From Planctomycetota bacterium (lineage in GTDB: Bacteria; Planctomycetota; UBA1135): 64,000 nucleotides of DNA. The notes beneath the pieces were generated by a model that worked only from the letters and a program-made list of their open reading frames with translations, was not told the origin of the DNA and did no database searches. Shown piece after piece: positions 17,715 to 27,967 of this stretch. Both the position numbers and the translations under genes were made by a program. Where the stretch lies: positions 22,577 through 86,576 of the forward strand of contig JAQBXR010000014.1 of assembly GCA_027623295.1 (NCBI GenBank), in the 5' to 3' direction. Numbering within the stretch: position 1 is the first letter of the stretch; every line of letters begins with the position of its first letter.

Positions 17715-18239
17715 ATGAAAACCACTCCCCTACTTTTTCTCCTTACAAGCCTTACCATTTGCTCTTGCGCTACCGAACAAAACACGAGCGGGGAAACTCA
17801 AGCGGCCATGGAGCCCACCGTTTCCGGCCCCCCTGCCGTAGATGAGGATGGCTTTGTCCAGCTTTCGGAGGACGAATGGCGTCAGCGCCTGACTCCAGAA
17901 CAGTTCAAGGTCACCCGCCAAGCCGGCACCGAGCGCGCCTTCAGCGGAATCTACTGGGATGAACTCGCCACTGGCACCTATGAATGTGTGGGATGCGCTC
18001 TACCCTTGTTCGATTCAGCAACGAAGTACAAGTCCGGCACCGGTTGGCCGAGCTTCTGGCAGCCCGTGGCCTCCAATGCGGTTAAGGAAGTCGACGACAG
18101 CAGCCTTTTCACCACGCGCACCGAAATAGTTTGCAGCCGCTGCGAAGCACACCTCGGGCACGTTTTCGACGACGGTCCGCGCCCAACGGGCTTACGTTAT
18201 TGCATGAATTCCGCAGCGCTGAACCTGATCGAGAAGTAG
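17715..18239 (+). CDS. msrB: Peptide-methionine (R)-S-oxide reductase, exported lipoprotein form
   Basis: Reduces R-methionine sulfoxide in oxidised proteins. The 174-residue product has a lipoprotein signal ending in CSCA (LTICSC), a linker, and a full MsrB domain from about residue 47 (WRQRLTPEQFKVTRQ). Two zinc CxxC pairs are present (ECVGC, CSRC), together with the substrate loop KYKSGTGWPSFW, HLGHVFDDGP, and the catalytic Cys163 in RYCMNSAAL. The lipoprotein signal puts it outside the cytoplasm, so it repairs envelope proteins. It ends before a bidirectional terminator shared with prmA. Confidence 0.95.
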   Translation: MKTTPLLFLLTSLTICSCATEQNTSGETQAAMEPTVSGPPAVDEDGFVQLSEDEWRQRLTPEQFKVTRQAGTERAFSGIYWDELATGTYECVGCALPLFDSATKYKSGTGWPSFWQPVASNAVKEVDDSSLFTTRTEIVCSRCEAHLGHVFDDGPRPTGLRYCMNSAALNLIEK

Positions 18240-18274
18240 CCCGCGTGAGTGGGCCATTTTCACACAGGCCTATG

Positions 18275-18307
18275 AAAAAAACCAGCGACCTTTACGATCA
18301 CTGGTTT
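18275..18307. terminator. Bidirectional intrinsic terminator
   Basis: AAACCAGCGACC (18279-18290) pairs with GATCACTGGTTT (18296-18307) through 12 bp including G-U pairs, around a 5-nt loop. On the minus strand the stem is followed by seven T; on the plus strand by the T/C-rich run CCTTTCCCC. It lies between the convergent msrB and prmA genes. Confidence 0.85.
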
Positions 18308-18479
18308 CCTTTCCCCTTGCTACTTAATCGGGAGCCGCCATCCCCTGCGGCTGTCCGAACTAGGATTAACCCATACGCAGCATATTTTCCATCGGCGCAT
18401 GAATGGCTTTCCTTAAGGAAAAATTGAAATATTTTTGCTCGTTTCTGAATACTTACGTAAGTCAATATATGGAAAAGGC
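18308..18479. other. AT-rich intergenic stretch with a 12-bp palindrome
   Basis: This 172-base stretch between the terminator and the end of prmA is unusually AT-rich for the window. It contains the perfect palindrome ACTTACGTAAGT at 18451-18462. No credible reading frame or RNA is seen. Because both flanking genes converge here, it is not an obvious promoter region. Confidence 0.45.
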
Positions 18480-19418
18480 TTATGGCTTGAACCAAATTCC
18501 GGCCCGCCACCGTCCACGCTCTAGTTTCTGTTCCAGCTGCAAACCTTTACTCGCGAAGGCGTCGCAAGTTGCTTGCCAATGCACGTCCAAAATCCCGCCG
18601 GCAAAGAGCTTTCCTTGAGGAGCCACTAACTGGGCCAGATCCCGAGCACCATCTTGCAGGAGGTCGGCGACAAGATTCGCCATGACTGCTGGCCAGGTGC
18701 CGCGCGCGGTTTCATACCCGCCACGCCAGAACTGACATTGTGTGCCAACTCCATTGGCACGCGCGGTCTTGGCGGCCTGTGGGGCACTTTGCGGATCCGG
18801 ATCCATGCCCACGACTTCCTTCACCCCGCGCAAAGCTGCTGCAACTGCCAAGATTCCAGAACCTGAACCAACATCTAGCAAGCGGATTGGTGGATTGTCT
18901 TTACACCACTCGGTGAGGACCTTGAGCGCCAAACGAGTGCTGGCGTGTCCACCGGTACCAAAAGCAGAGCCCGCGAAGAGCGTCAGGGGGATATCCGCGG
19001 GCCGCAGGGTGAGGCCTTCGCGAGGGTGGAAGTCGGCATGGATGACGTAGCCCGCACATCGGAAGGGGCGCCAGCTGGCTTGCCACAGGGCTTCGGAGTC
19101 GGTTTCGGTGGCATCATGCTCCTCCTGGTCAATACACCACTGATCTGCGTTCAATCCCCAAGCTTCGAACCAACTTTGCACGATGGCGACGACCTCTTTA
19201 CTGCCTTCTGTACTTGTAAGCAGCCGGACTTCGCATGCTCGGCTCGGATCCTCAGCGTCGGAGGCCAAAGCGCCTGGTGCATAGGTACTTTCCGCCACCG
19301 CACGACCTAGCCCTTGTGCTTCGAGCAGGGCAACCAGAGTTTCATCCCAGGTATTCGGAATCTGAAACCGCAGTAGGGTTTGGTTGGAGTCGGATTTGGA
19401 GCGCGCAGATTTGGTCAC
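18480..19418 (-). CDS. prmA: Ribosomal protein L11 methyltransferase
   Basis: SAM-dependent trimethylation of ribosomal protein L11. The 312-residue length fits (E. coli 293). After an N-terminal substrate-recognition domain (PNTWDETLVALLEAQGLG) the Rossmann methyltransferase core has FGTGGHASTRLAL, LLDVGSGSGILAVAAA (motif I), GMDPDPQSAPQAA (motif II) and VMANLVADLL, the PrmA counterpart of the NPPY-like loop. The C-terminus AGGILDVHW is also typical. It is divergent from nth with 21 bases between the starts. Confidence 0.9.
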   Translation of the reverse strand: MTKSARSKSDSNQTLLRFQIPNTWDETLVALLEAQGLGRAVAESTYAPGALASDAEDPSRACEVRLLTSTEGSKEVVAIVQSWFEAWGLNADQWCIDQEEHDATETDSEALWQASWRPFRCAGYVIHADFHPREGLTLRPADIPLTLFAGSAFGTGGHASTRLALKVLTEWCKDNPPIRLLDVGSGSGILAVAAALRGVKEVVGMDPDPQSAPQAAKTARANGVGTQCQFWRGGYETARGTWPAVMANLVADLLQDGARDLAQLVAPQGKLFAGGILDVHWQATCDAFASKGLQLEQKLERGRWRAGIWFKP

Positions 19419-19439
19419 GTAGGTCTACCATAGCCGCCG

Positions 19440-20144
19440 ATGGCGACGCCCACCCGACCCCGGAAGCAGAATCCGGATTTCCCCACGCGCGAAAGTTTGG
19501 CCTCGATGCGCGCGCGTGCCGAACGGGTACTCGAGCGATTACACGAAGGTTATCCCAACTCAAAAACCGCGCTCGATTGGGAAACTCCGTTCCAGCTGCT
19601 CATTGCAACGATGCTGTCCGCGCAATGCACCGATGTCCTGGTAAACAAGGTCACGCCAAGTCTGTTTGCCGCATATCCCACGCCCGAAAGGATGGCGGAT
19701 GCTGCGCAAGAGCATTTGCAGGATCTTGTGAAGCGGACAAACTTCTTCCGCAACAAGTCTAAGAACATGTTGTTGACCGCAATTCGTATTCGCGATGTCT
19801 TTGGTGGGGAGGTGCCGTGCAAAATGGAAGACTTGATCAGCCTGCCCGGTGTCGCGCGCAAAACCGCGAACTGCGTATTAGGAACCGCCTTTGGCATCAA
19901 GGTCGGCGTTGTGGTGGACACTCACGTCGGCCGGATTGCCCGACGTATGGGATTCACCAAACAAATGGACCCGGTGGCGGTGGAGAAGGATCTGGTCAAG
20001 GTCTTTCCGCAGGAAGATTGGGTGTACCTCAGCCACTCCTGGATTGACCATGGGCGCGCTATTTGCACCGCGCGCAGGGCCAAGTGCAGTGAGTGCCATA
20101 TGGCCCAAATCTGCCCGCGGCGCGTGGAAGGCGTCTCCAGCTAG
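19440..20144 (+). CDS. nth: Endonuclease III (DNA glycosylase/AP lyase)
   Basis: Base-excision repair enzyme removing oxidised pyrimidines. The 234-residue protein contains LLIATMLSAQCTD, the helix-hairpin-helix LPGVARKTANCVLG with the catalytic Lys, and VVVDTHVGRIARRMG with the catalytic Asp. The C-terminal cluster motif C-x6-C-x2-C-x5-C (CTARRAKCSECHMAQIC) should hold a [4Fe-4S] cluster. The basic N-terminus (about 20 residues, TRPRKQNPD) is an extension common in high-GC bacteria. All key residues are present. Confidence 0.96.
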   Translation: MATPTRPRKQNPDFPTRESLASMRARAERVLERLHEGYPNSKTALDWETPFQLLIATMLSAQCTDVLVNKVTPSLFAAYPTPERMADAAQEHLQDLVKRTNFFRNKSKNMLLTAIRIRDVFGGEVPCKMEDLISLPGVARKTANCVLGTAFGIKVGVVVDTHVGRIARRMGFTKQMDPVAVEKDLVKVFPQEDWVYLSHSWIDHGRAICTARRAKCSECHMAQICPRRVEGVSS

Positions 20145-20210
20145 GCCTCAGTGCCCCCAAGGCGGCTAACCAGTTGACGTTAGCTGGCAATAAAGGGTAA
20201 GCTACAGCCC

Positions 20211-20615
20211 ATGGTGCCCGAGCCTACTACCTACGACATCGCCGAACTCGCCAGCATTGCCGGCGTAAGTTCACGGACGATTCGTTACTACGGGGAGCTT
20301 GATTTACTCAAAGCCTCCTCCCGTGGGCCCGGTGGACGTCGTCGTTTTGGCACCGATGCCGCGGAACGCCTGCGGTTTATTTCGCGCCTGAAAACCTTGG
20401 GCATGAGCCTGGAAGAAATCGGCGAGCTCAATCGCAGTTTCGACCTCGGCGCCACGCCAGCCATGTTGAAGCACCTCGACTCCTTGCTCGAGGTGCGCTT
20501 GCAAGAAGTCACCGACCGGATTCGTGATATGCGCGATCTGGAATTTGACCTGCAAACCTACCGTAATCGCATCCGCGGAAAATCGAACCCGGAATCGGGA
20601 GACCTAGCCTCATGA
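20211..20615 (+). CDS. MerR-family transcriptional regulator coupled to icmF
   Basis: The protein has 134 residues with the MerR winged helix at the N-terminus ([20 protein letters not shown], then [16 protein letters not shown]) and a dimerisation coiled coil ([20 protein letters not shown]). There is no C-terminal cysteine pair, so it is not a classic metal sensor. Its TGA (20613-20615) overlaps the ATG of icmF (20612) as ATGA, which means translational coupling and points to local control of the mutase. The effector is unknown; an acyl-CoA or fatty acid is an inference from the partner. Confidence 0.9.
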   Translation: MVPEPTTYDIAELASIAGVSSRTIRYYGELDLLKASSRGPGGRRRFGTDAAERLRFISRLKTLGMSLEEIGELNRSFDLGATPAMLKHLDSLLEVRLQEVTDRIRDMRDLEFDLQTYRNRIRGKSNPESGDLAS

Positions 20616-23600
20616 ATCCTTCGACCAAAAAAGAATCCACCACCGAAGCTCCGTTTGAGTTGAAGAACAAATTGCGTTTCGTCACCGCAGCCTCGCTGTT
20701 CGACGGACACGATGCTGCCATCAACATCATGCGTCGCATCTTGCAGCAAGAAGGTGGCGAGATTATTCACCTTGGGCATAACCGCAGCGTGGAAGAGATT
20801 GTGGAAGCGGCCATCGAGGAAGATGTTCAAGGTATTGCAATCTCTTCTTACCAAGGTGGGCATGTTGAGTTCTTCGAGTACATGGTCGACCTGTTGAAGG
20901 AGCGCGGCTGTGGACACATTAAAGTGTTTGGCGGCGGTGGTGGCACCATAACCGATGCCGAGATCAAGCACTTGCAGTCCTATGGTGTGGAACGTCTTTA
21001 CTCGGTTGAGGACGGCCGCATGATGGGCTTGGTCGGCATGATCCGCGACATGATGCAACGCGCCGACTTCTCCACGGTGGAAGCCACCGACCATTTCCCA
21101 GAAGGCCTGGTTGGACGTCAGTCCCCCGCCTTAGCCAAAGCCATCACTTGGATTGAAAAGCTGCACGGAGAAGATGCGCCGGCAGATTCGGAAGCGCGCT
21201 TGACCGACACACGTAAGAAGTTGGCAGAAATGACGCCCACTCCAAAGCCGCTGGTGATTGGCATTACAGGAACCGGTGGCGCAGGCAAGTCTTCGCTTAC
21301 CGATGAATTGATACGACGTTATTTAGACCGTTTCCCGGACCGATCAATTGGAATTTTGTCGGTCGACCCAAGCCGCCGTCGCACCGGTGGTGCTTTGCTT
21401 GGCGACCGCATTCGCATGAACGCCGCCAAAGGTCCACGCGTATTTATGCGCTCCATGGCCACCCGCCAGGCGAACTCCGCGACTTCCGCATCGGTACGCG
21501 ACGCCCTGCAAGCGATGGCTGCGGCAGGCCATGACATGCTTCTTTTAGAAACCGCCGGCATTGGCCAGAGCGATTCTGCAGTCACCGACCTATGTGATCT
21601 TTCGCTTTATGTCATGACGCCTGAGTTTGGCGCGCCAACCCAACTCGAGAAAATCGACATGCTCGATTTTGCCGATGGTGTGGTACTCAATAAGGCTGAC
21701 AAGCGCGGTGCCAAAGATGCACAACGCGAAGTTGCGAAAACCTACCAACGCAACCGTAACTTGTTCGACCAACCGATTGAAGACATGCCAGTCTTCCTCA
21801 CTTCGGCAAGTCGCTTCGGCGATGTCGGTGTGGACACTTTGTTCCAATGGTTGATGACCAAGGTCGATGCAAAGTCCGAGCGCTCTTGGGATCCGGGAGT
21901 ACAGGTTTTGCGTGACCAAAAAATTCCGACCGTGGTTCCTACCGATCGCATTCGGTACTTATCGGAAATCGCAGCCGCAGTCCGCAAGCACAAGCAGGGC
22001 ACCCAATCCCACGCCGACATGGCCGGTCGCGCCGATGCCCTCGCTCGCAGTTTGCGTGAATTCGGCGACACGGTCCCTCCACTGAACGAAGACTACTCCT
22101 CCGATGCCTTGGTAGATTCCAATGCTGACCCGGTGGTTCTGGTTCTGCGCCAACGCTATCACGAAGTGGTACGCGAGATGGACTCCACTCTGCGCAACCG
22201 GTTAGCAAACTGGCACAAGACCCGCGAACAATACGCAGCTGATTACTTCGTCTATCAAGTGCGTGGACGCGATATCAAAGTTTCGGCGCAACACAAAACC
22301 TTGTCCGGTTCTCGCGTGCCAAAGGTTTCTCTTCCGGTCACGAAGAGTTGGGAAGACCTCGCAAGATGGTTTGGTTTAGAAAACTTGCCGGGTGAGTACC
22401 CCTACACCGCTGGCGTATTCCCATTCAAGCGCACCGGAGAAGATCCAACCCGCATGTTTGCCGGGGAAGGTCCAGCCGAACGCACCAACCAACGTTTCCA
22501 TTACGTCAGCCAAGGGCAACCAGCTGCACGTCTCTCCACCGCCTTCGACTCGGTCACCCTTTACGGGGAAGACCCAGCCATGCGCCCAGACATCTACGGC
22601 AAAGTCGGTAACTCCGGCGTTTCCATCTGTTCACTTGACGACGTCAAACGCCTCTACTCCGGCTTTGACCTTTGCTCGCCCACCACTTCGGTCTCGATGA
22701 CCATCAACGGACCTGCACCGATGGTCCTGGCTTTCTTCCTGAATGCTGCCATCGACCAACAGGTTGAACGGCGCTTAAAGGAAACCGGCCGTTGGGAAGC
22801 TGCGGAGCAAACGATCAAGCAACTGTGTAACGGTAAGCCTCCGATTTATCGTGGCGAACTCCCGCCCGGCAACGATGGCTTCGGCCTCGGCACCTTAGGC
22901 GTAAGTGGTGACAAGCTACTTCCAGCCGAAGAGTACGCAGCGATTCGCAATGCAGCCCTAACCTCCGTGCGCGGTACTGTGCAGGCCGACATCCTGAAGG
23001 AAGATCAAGCGCAGAACACCTGCATCTTCAGCACTGAGTTTGCCTTAAAACTCATGGGCGACACCCAAGAGTTCTTTGTTGAAAATTTGGTGCGTAACTT
23101 TTACTCGGTTTCCATCTCTGGGTATCACATTGCAGAAGCCGGGGCGAACCCGATTTCACAGCTCGCCTTCACTCTGGCGAACGGCTTCACGTTCGTGGAG
23201 TACTACCGTGCACGTGGCCTAGACGTGGACACCTTCGCACCCAACCTCTCCTTCTTCTTTAGCAATGGCCTAGATGCGGAGTACTCGGTGATCGGACGTG
23301 TTGCACGGCGGATTTGGGCGGTTGCCATGAAGGACTTGTATGGCGCAAGTGAACGCTCGCAAAAGCTGAAGTACCACATTCAAACCAGTGGACGTTCCTT
23401 GCACGCGCAGGAGATTGACTTCAACGACATTCGCACCACCCTGCAGGCCTTGTATGCGATTTACGACAACTGTCAAAGCTTACACACCAATGCCTACGAC
23501 GAGGCCATTACTACGCCTACCGAAGAATCGGTACGTCGGGCATTGGCAATCCAGCTCATTATTAACCGTGAACTGGGTGAAGCCAAAAACGAGAATCCAC

Positions 23601-24073
23601 TGCAGGGTAGCTTTATCATCGAAGAGCTCACGGAGTTAGTCGAAGAAGCCGTGCTCCGGGAGTTCGAGCGCCTCACGGATCGTGGTGGTGTGCTTGGCGC
23701 TATGGAAACTATGTACCAACGTGGCAAGATTCAGGAAGAGAGCATGCATTATGAAATGCAAAAGCACAGTGGCGAACTTCCGATTGTGGGTGTAAATACT
23801 TTCCTCAATCCTGCTGCTGGCGATGGTTCGGTGGTTGAGGTTGATTTGATTCGCTCCACCGAGCAAGAGAAGAACGATCAAGTGCAGCAGGTCGCAGACC
23901 TACGCAACCTCCACCGCGCAGATTCTGAGCAAGCACTTGCTCGACTCAGCGAAGCGGCAGAGAGTCATCAGAACGTGTTCTCGGAAATGATGGAAGCGGT
24001 CAAGGTTTGTACGCTAGGCCAAATCAGCAACACGCTTTATGAAGTCGGTGGTCAATACCGCCGCAACATGTAA
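20612..24073 (+). CDS. icmF: Fused isobutyryl-CoA mutase (IcmF)
   Basis: Adenosylcobalamin-dependent isomerase interconverting isobutyryl-CoA and n-butyryl-CoA, fused to its own G-protein chaperone. The 1,153 residues comprise: an N-terminal B12-binding domain ([10 protein letters not shown] at 31-40, [11 protein letters not shown]); a MeaB-like GTPase with P-loop [12 protein letters not shown] at about 217-228 and [10 protein letters not shown]; and the C-terminal TIM-barrel mutase ([52 protein letters not shown]). The [20 protein letters not shown] block separates IcmF from methylmalonyl-CoA mutase. It is about 60 residues longer than typical. With metH and the MerR gene, it makes cobalamin a recurrent cofactor in this window. 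Related members use isovaleryl- or pivalyl-CoA, so the exact substrate is unproven. Confidence 0.96.
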   Translation: MNPSTKKESTTEAPFELKNKLRFVTAASLFDGHDAAINIMRRILQQEGGEIIHLGHNRSVEEIVEAAIEEDVQGIAISSYQGGHVEFFEYMVDLLKERGCGHIKVFGGGGGTITDAEIKHLQSYGVERLYSVEDGRMMGLVGMIRDMMQRADFSTVEATDHFPEGLVGRQSPALAKAITWIEKLHGEDAPADSEARLTDTRKKLAEMTPTPKPLVIGITGTGGAGKSSLTDELIRRYLDRFPDRSIGILSVDPSRRRTGGALLGDRIRMNAAKGPRVFMRSMATRQANSATSASVRDALQAMAAAGHDMLLLETAGIGQSDSAVTDLCDLSLYVMTPEFGAPTQLEKIDMLDFADGVVLNKADKRGAKDAQREVAKTYQRNRNLFDQPIEDMPVFLTSASRFGDVGVDTLFQWLMTKVDAKSERSWDPGVQVLRDQKIPTVVPTDRIRYLSEIAAAVRKHKQGTQSHADMAGRADALARSLREFGDTVPPLNEDYSSDALVDSNADPVVLVLRQRYHEVVREMDSTLRNRLANWHKTREQYAADYFVYQVRGRDIKVSAQHKTLSGSRVPKVSLPVTKSWEDLARWFGLENLPGEYPYTAGVFPFKRTGEDPTRMFAGEGPAERTNQRFHYVSQGQPAARLSTAFDSVTLYGEDPAMRPDIYGKVGNSGVSICSLDDVKRLYSGFDLCSPTTSVSMTINGPAPMVLAFFLNAAIDQQVERRLKETGRWEAAEQTIKQLCNGKPPIYRGELPPGNDGFGLGTLGVSGDKLLPAEEYAAIRNAALTSVRGTVQADILKEDQAQNTCIFSTEFALKLMGDTQEFFVENLVRNFYSVSISGYHIAEAGANPISQLAFTLANGFTFVEYYRARGLDVDTFAPNLSFFFSNGLDAEYSVIGRVARRIWAVAMKDLYGASERSQKLKYHIQTSGRSLHAQEIDFNDIRTTLQALYAIYDNCQSLHTNAYDEAITTPTEESVRRALAIQLIINRELGEAKNENPLQGSFIIEELTELVEEAVLREFERLTDRGGVLGAMETMYQRGKIQEESMHYEMQKHSGELPIVGVNTFLNPAAGDGSVVEVDLIRSTEQEKNDQVQQVADLRNLHRADSEQALARLSEAAESHQNVFSEMMEAVKVCTLGQISNTLYEVGGQYRRNM

Positions 24074-24097
24074 GCGCCTTTGTCTGCCGCTAGGCCA

Positions 24098-24130
24098 TAA
24101 AAAAAGCCCCGGTGATTTCTCACCGGGACT
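24098..24130 (-). terminator. Intrinsic terminator of the large lipoprotein gene
   Basis: On the minus strand TCCCGGTGA and TCACCGGGG form a stem of at least 8 bp around GAAA, followed by a run of seven T. It lies 34 bases beyond the stop of the gene at 24164. The plus-strand side lacks a T run, so it does not serve icmF well. Confidence 0.9.
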
Positions 24131-24163
24131 TAAGGAAGGAACGAATCCTTCGTGTGGGTTTGC

Positions 24164-27100
24164 CTACCAGAGGATTGGCACCTTCACGTAATCAATCGCT
24201 GGCAAAGGACTGGCTAGGTCAATACCGTTTGCTTGTGCGTCTGCATTAAAGGTGACGCGGTAACGAATAAAGCGTTGGCCATCCAGGAAATCCAGATTGG
24301 TATGCCAAACTTCGCCACCAACATCGATTGGATCCCCAGGCTGACCAGAGCCTGCAGGAAGAGCAGGGTCCTCATCGGCACCTTGGAACTCAAAGGTAAT
24401 CGAAGTGCTAGAAGGAAGGCTGTTCTTAGCACCCACCGTGTCCACGCGAAAGAACTTCTCGCGCACCGACCAAGTAGGGTTACCACCATCTAGAGCGAAG
24501 GTCATGGGACCATCTCCCACAGCAGAAGTCAGCACTAGGGTGTCGGTGCCGGCGCTGTATGTGGCGCTCACGATCTCGAAGGTCGAGGTTGCCGTGGCGC
24601 TAGGCAACACGTCGTAGCCAATCAACAAGTTAGGAAGGCGGGTGAACTTGGCTTCAAACAAGGTAGATGCCGATGGAATCGTCAAGCTGAACGGCTCGAA
24701 GGTCACCAATCCAGTACCACCAGTTGCGATGTCGGCCAAAGGTAGAACAAATTGACCGGACCTTCCAACTTCACCATTCGCTGGATTGATACCGTTAAAG
24801 TCGAGCAGTGGGTCACCATATTTTGGATAAGCCGCTGGCTGCTCCAAACGTAATTCTGCAAGACCGGTGTCAATCCATTCGGAAACCACCATTGACTGAG
24901 AGGAGAAGAATGGAATCAGAGAGTATGCCGTAGGTGCCGTATAGAGGCTCAGCATTTCTTCTACGGAATCCGTTGGTTCTTCACCGACGCCAGTGTTGAC
25001 GCTAATGAAGTCCAGAATTCCAGCTTCTGAAGATGGGTGCCAAATGATGTCGGTCAGTGGGTTTGGAACGTGAATCTGAATCACGCCGTTTGCACCAGCA
25101 CCACCACGACCAACCGCAAAGGTGTCGTTGCCATCTTTGCGTCCGTTACCGGGAGGGGCAAGGTGAGTGGAGTAACTAGGACCAGCCCAGCCCCGACGGC
25201 CGCCGAAGGCCTGAATGTTGTTGGCTGGGCTGAGATTCACAATCTGTGCAGCATTTGCAGCCGTTCCTACACTAATCGCGGAAAGGTCCAAGCCAGTGGA
25301 AGAGTGCAACACCAAGTGCCCACCTGCTCCAGCACCGGAGCCAGAGATCCCGTTATCGGAGAAAATCAAAGACTCGCCGGAGAAACCAATGCCTCCGTTA
25401 ACTTTGATCCGCGAAACCGCGCCTAGGCGAATCGTGCCGATTGCCATGATCAAGACCTGGCCACCGCCACCGCCACCGCCTGCTCCCTTGCGATAGCTAT
25501 CCCAACCTTGCCCGCCTGCAGACTTCTGGAAGGGAACCACAGGGTACAGACTAAGCAGAGGGTCACCGTTATTGACCTCAATCAACATCGAATCACCACT
25601 GCCGCCGCCACCGGCACCAGCCCATGGAGTAAGCAGTTCACCGCGGGTCACAGTGCCATCACGCATGAGGCGAGAACCCCAAAAGTCGTTAAGGGTGTTC
25701 AACCCGGTAAGGTCATTATTGAACGGAGTTGGACCTGCAAGCCCTGGGTCTGGACCTGCAGTTGGGCTACCAAACAGGAAAGGTGGAGTCGTACCAGTCG
25801 TCCAAGCCGGATCGTAATTCGGCTGGTTCGATTGAGCAGCGAAGGTGTCAATGGAGACCTCCATAAGTGCGTCTTCCATGCCAAGAGGGCCAGAATCGAC
25901 GTCGACACCACTCACGGCAAGGCTGTTCACACCGCGAATCCCGTCTTCCGCACCAAAGATGCCATTGCCGTTTGGATTCTGTGCAGTGATACCAATCTCA
26001 GGAACCATTTGCGTGTGGGCGTGATCTCCGGCGTTTTCAAGAACCACCCGGTGGTCAGGGCCATTGTTATCCACGCCACTTGGAACCCAACCGGTTGCGG
26101 CAGACCAACCCGTCCACAACACAGCTTCGTTCTCGGTGAGTGCGAAACCGCCTCCACCACCGCCGGCAACCACCGTGTGGTTCAGGCCAAAAATACCACT
26201 GGTCGTGGAATCGCCATTGAAGCCGCCTTCGCCACCACCACCACCGCCCCCGACAATGAAGAATGGACCGTCGCCAGGCAACGCACGCGGAGTTTCCGCA
26301 TTGCCGATTTGGGAAGCATCGCCACCGCGACCACCACCACATTCACCACCCGCACCACCTTCCACGAATTGTGGAGAGTTCAGCGAGGTCGGCCAAGTTG
26401 CGTTGTTGCCACTTGCATCCAAAATGCCATTAATGACGACCTCACCAGTTGCGAAAATCACAAGCGGGTTTGCTCCACGCCCACGTAGAGTGGCGGTAGC
26501 TTCGATCGTGAAATTGTTGACGTTCATCACACCGCTTTGCACCGGGTGCTGACGGTTATTGGAATCCGTGATTGAGGACTGCGAATCGGTAAAGATTTCA
26601 CTGCTCACACCAGCGGCCAAAAAGAAGTTGTTATCTGCAGCAACAAAGTTTCCTGGGTAGTCAAAGCTTGCAGCAATGAAGCCGTCGCTCACTTGTGCCA
26701 AAGGCACAGGAATCGGCTCATCGAGAGCAAGGTTTTGGCTGGTGTCAAAATCGTCACGGAATTCGTCGACGGTCTCGTCAGTCTCGACCCAAGTTGGATC
26801 GTTATAAACCGCAGTCAAGGTAGGAGTGGCATGGGTGCCAACTACCAATTCTGCAGTGTTCACCTGGCCGATTAGGTCGCCAAACTGGTTGCTCATGACC
26901 AGGCGCAGGTTGCGATTTACCGGCAACAAACCGGTAATGCGGAACTCGACAAAGGCACCACCTACGGTGCAGTTCTCAATCAGAACTAATTGGCCAGGAA
27001 CTTTGTTGGTTGCATCGAAAAGATCTTCGTTGCCCGAACCAAGCTCACCATTGGAATAAAGCACGAACAGATTGTCGGTGTTCAGGTTGACTGAGCGCCC

Positions 27101-27727
27101 GTCAATCGGCTGATTAAAACGAATCTCAATCACGGGATCTGAATCTGCAAAGAAATTCAAGCCCTCCGGGAAATCCACCGAAGTCACCGCAACAGGACCT
27201 TGCACCAAATCCAAGAAGGCTGGCTGGGTCAAGGGTGGCGTGTTGAAGGTTCTACGCAGACCGCCAGACAAAGAATGACCAGTGGTGTCGCGCAAAACAG
27301 TTAGGCTGTCATCGCGGGTTGGAAGGACTAACTCGTAACCCACTTCTCCCGGAAGGAAGGCGCCATTGGAGTTGAAGTCGTCCGTTGGGCAAGTTGGGCG
27401 GAAGATTAATGCACGTCCAAGCGAGCCAGCTTCAATTTCAAAGGTACCCGTAACCGGGTTCCCAGCAGCAGCTGGATCTGTGGAGCGGATCTGAACCGTT
27501 CCAAAGTTAATCGAATCCGGGTCAATCGCGTGGTTGAATTCAATGCGGATGGGCCGGTTAATTTGCCAGAACATCCCGTCCAGGATGTTAGACCCTTGGG
27601 CAAAGAAGGAACCGCCGGCATTGAACGAATCACCGTTTTGGTCGACCTGAATGTTGCCGCTGGGGCCGCAACTGGAAACCAGCGCAAGAAATGCGCTGGC
27701 GAGAAAAAGGCTAAGGGACTTCCGCAT
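24164..27727 (-). CDS. Very large Ig-like/glycine-rich lipoprotein
   Basis: Not a recognised enzyme. The 1,187-residue product has a lipoprotein signal (ALVSSC, Cys near residue 20). The N-terminal part contains two SbsA/Ig-like units typified by PIRIEFNHAIDPDSINFGTV and DPVIEIRFNQPIDGRSVNLN. The centre is glycine-rich with long GGGGGGG runs mixed with GAGAGGHLVLHSS-type strands, as in surface adhesin-like planctomycete proteins, and the C-terminus ends PAIDYVKVPILW. Probably displayed on the cell surface as a structural or adhesive protein (inference). The start at 27727 is taken because the charged MRKS then hydrophobic core begins there. Divergent from the gene at 27968. Confidence 0.85.
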   Translation of the reverse strand: MRKSLSLFLASAFLALVSSCGPSGNIQVDQNGDSFNAGGSFFAQGSNILDGMFWQINRPIRIEFNHAIDPDSINFGTVQIRSTDPAAAGNPVTGTFEIEAGSLGRALIFRPTCPTDDFNSNGAFLPGEVGYELVLPTRDDSLTVLRDTTGHSLSGGLRRTFNTPPLTQPAFLDLVQGPVAVTSVDFPEGLNFFADSDPVIEIRFNQPIDGRSVNLNTDNLFVLYSNGELGSGNEDLFDATNKVPGQLVLIENCTVGGAFVEFRITGLLPVNRNLRLVMSNQFGDLIGQVNTAELVVGTHATPTLTAVYNDPTWVETDETVDEFRDDFDTSQNLALDEPIPVPLAQVSDGFIAASFDYPGNFVAADNNFFLAAGVSSEIFTDSQSSITDSNNRQHPVQSGVMNVNNFTIEATATLRGRGANPLVIFATGEVVINGILDASGNNATWPTSLNSPQFVEGGAGGECGGGRGGDASQIGNAETPRALPGDGPFFIVGGGGGGGEGGFNGDSTTSGIFGLNHTVVAGGGGGGFALTENEAVLWTGWSAATGWVPSGVDNNGPDHRVVLENAGDHAHTQMVPEIGITAQNPNGNGIFGAEDGIRGVNSLAVSGVDVDSGPLGMEDALMEVSIDTFAAQSNQPNYDPAWTTGTTPPFLFGSPTAGPDPGLAGPTPFNNDLTGLNTLNDFWGSRLMRDGTVTRGELLTPWAGAGGGGSGDSMLIEVNNGDPLLSLYPVVPFQKSAGGQGWDSYRKGAGGGGGGGQVLIMAIGTIRLGAVSRIKVNGGIGFSGESLIFSDNGISGSGAGAGGHLVLHSSTGLDLSAISVGTAANAAQIVNLSPANNIQAFGGRRGWAGPSYSTHLAPPGNGRKDGNDTFAVGRGGAGANGVIQIHVPNPLTDIIWHPSSEAGILDFISVNTGVGEEPTDSVEEMLSLYTAPTAYSLIPFFSSQSMVVSEWIDTGLAELRLEQPAAYPKYGDPLLDFNGINPANGEVGRSGQFVLPLADIATGGTGLVTFEPFSLTIPSASTLFEAKFTRLPNLLIGYDVLPSATATSTFEIVSATYSAGTDTLVLTSAVGDGPMTFALDGGNPTWSVREKFFRVDTVGAKNSLPSSTSITFEFQGADEDPALPAGSGQPGDPIDVGGEVWHTNLDFLDGQRFIRYRVTFNADAQANGIDLASPLPAIDYVKVPILW

Positions 27728-27967
27728 GGGATTAGTGGCTTCCGCCAAACCGATTGTAGAGCTTTTCGGTTAGGTTCTGTTGCTTTTTATGGCAAGAGTC
27801 GTGCCAACATCTAATTTGGCTTAGACCTTAGAGAATGAGGGCGAGGCCGCGCCGAACGTTCGATATCGCACGGAGTCATTTTGTACCCTATCTCCGAAAC
27901 CCGTGTACACTCAACAAGCCTCTGTTCCAACGGCTTTCCGCCGTTCCCCACTCGCCCTTTACGAAAA
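27728..27967. promoter_or_regulatory. Divergent intergenic region (240 bases)
   Basis: This stretch must hold the promoters of the two large divergent secreted-protein genes. I see no gene or strong hairpin in it. An 8-bp palindrome, GTGTACAC, lies at about 27903-27910 on the side of the plus-strand gene; no -10/-35 pair can be assigned confidently. Confidence 0.4.

Noticed and set aside
25508..26488. Long (326-codon) plus-strand frame inside the large lipoprotein gene
   Set aside because: It is a shadow of the Gly/Asn/Thr-rich coding strand, rich in Thr/Arg/Pro without any domain, and the opposite frame has signal peptide, full length and terminator.
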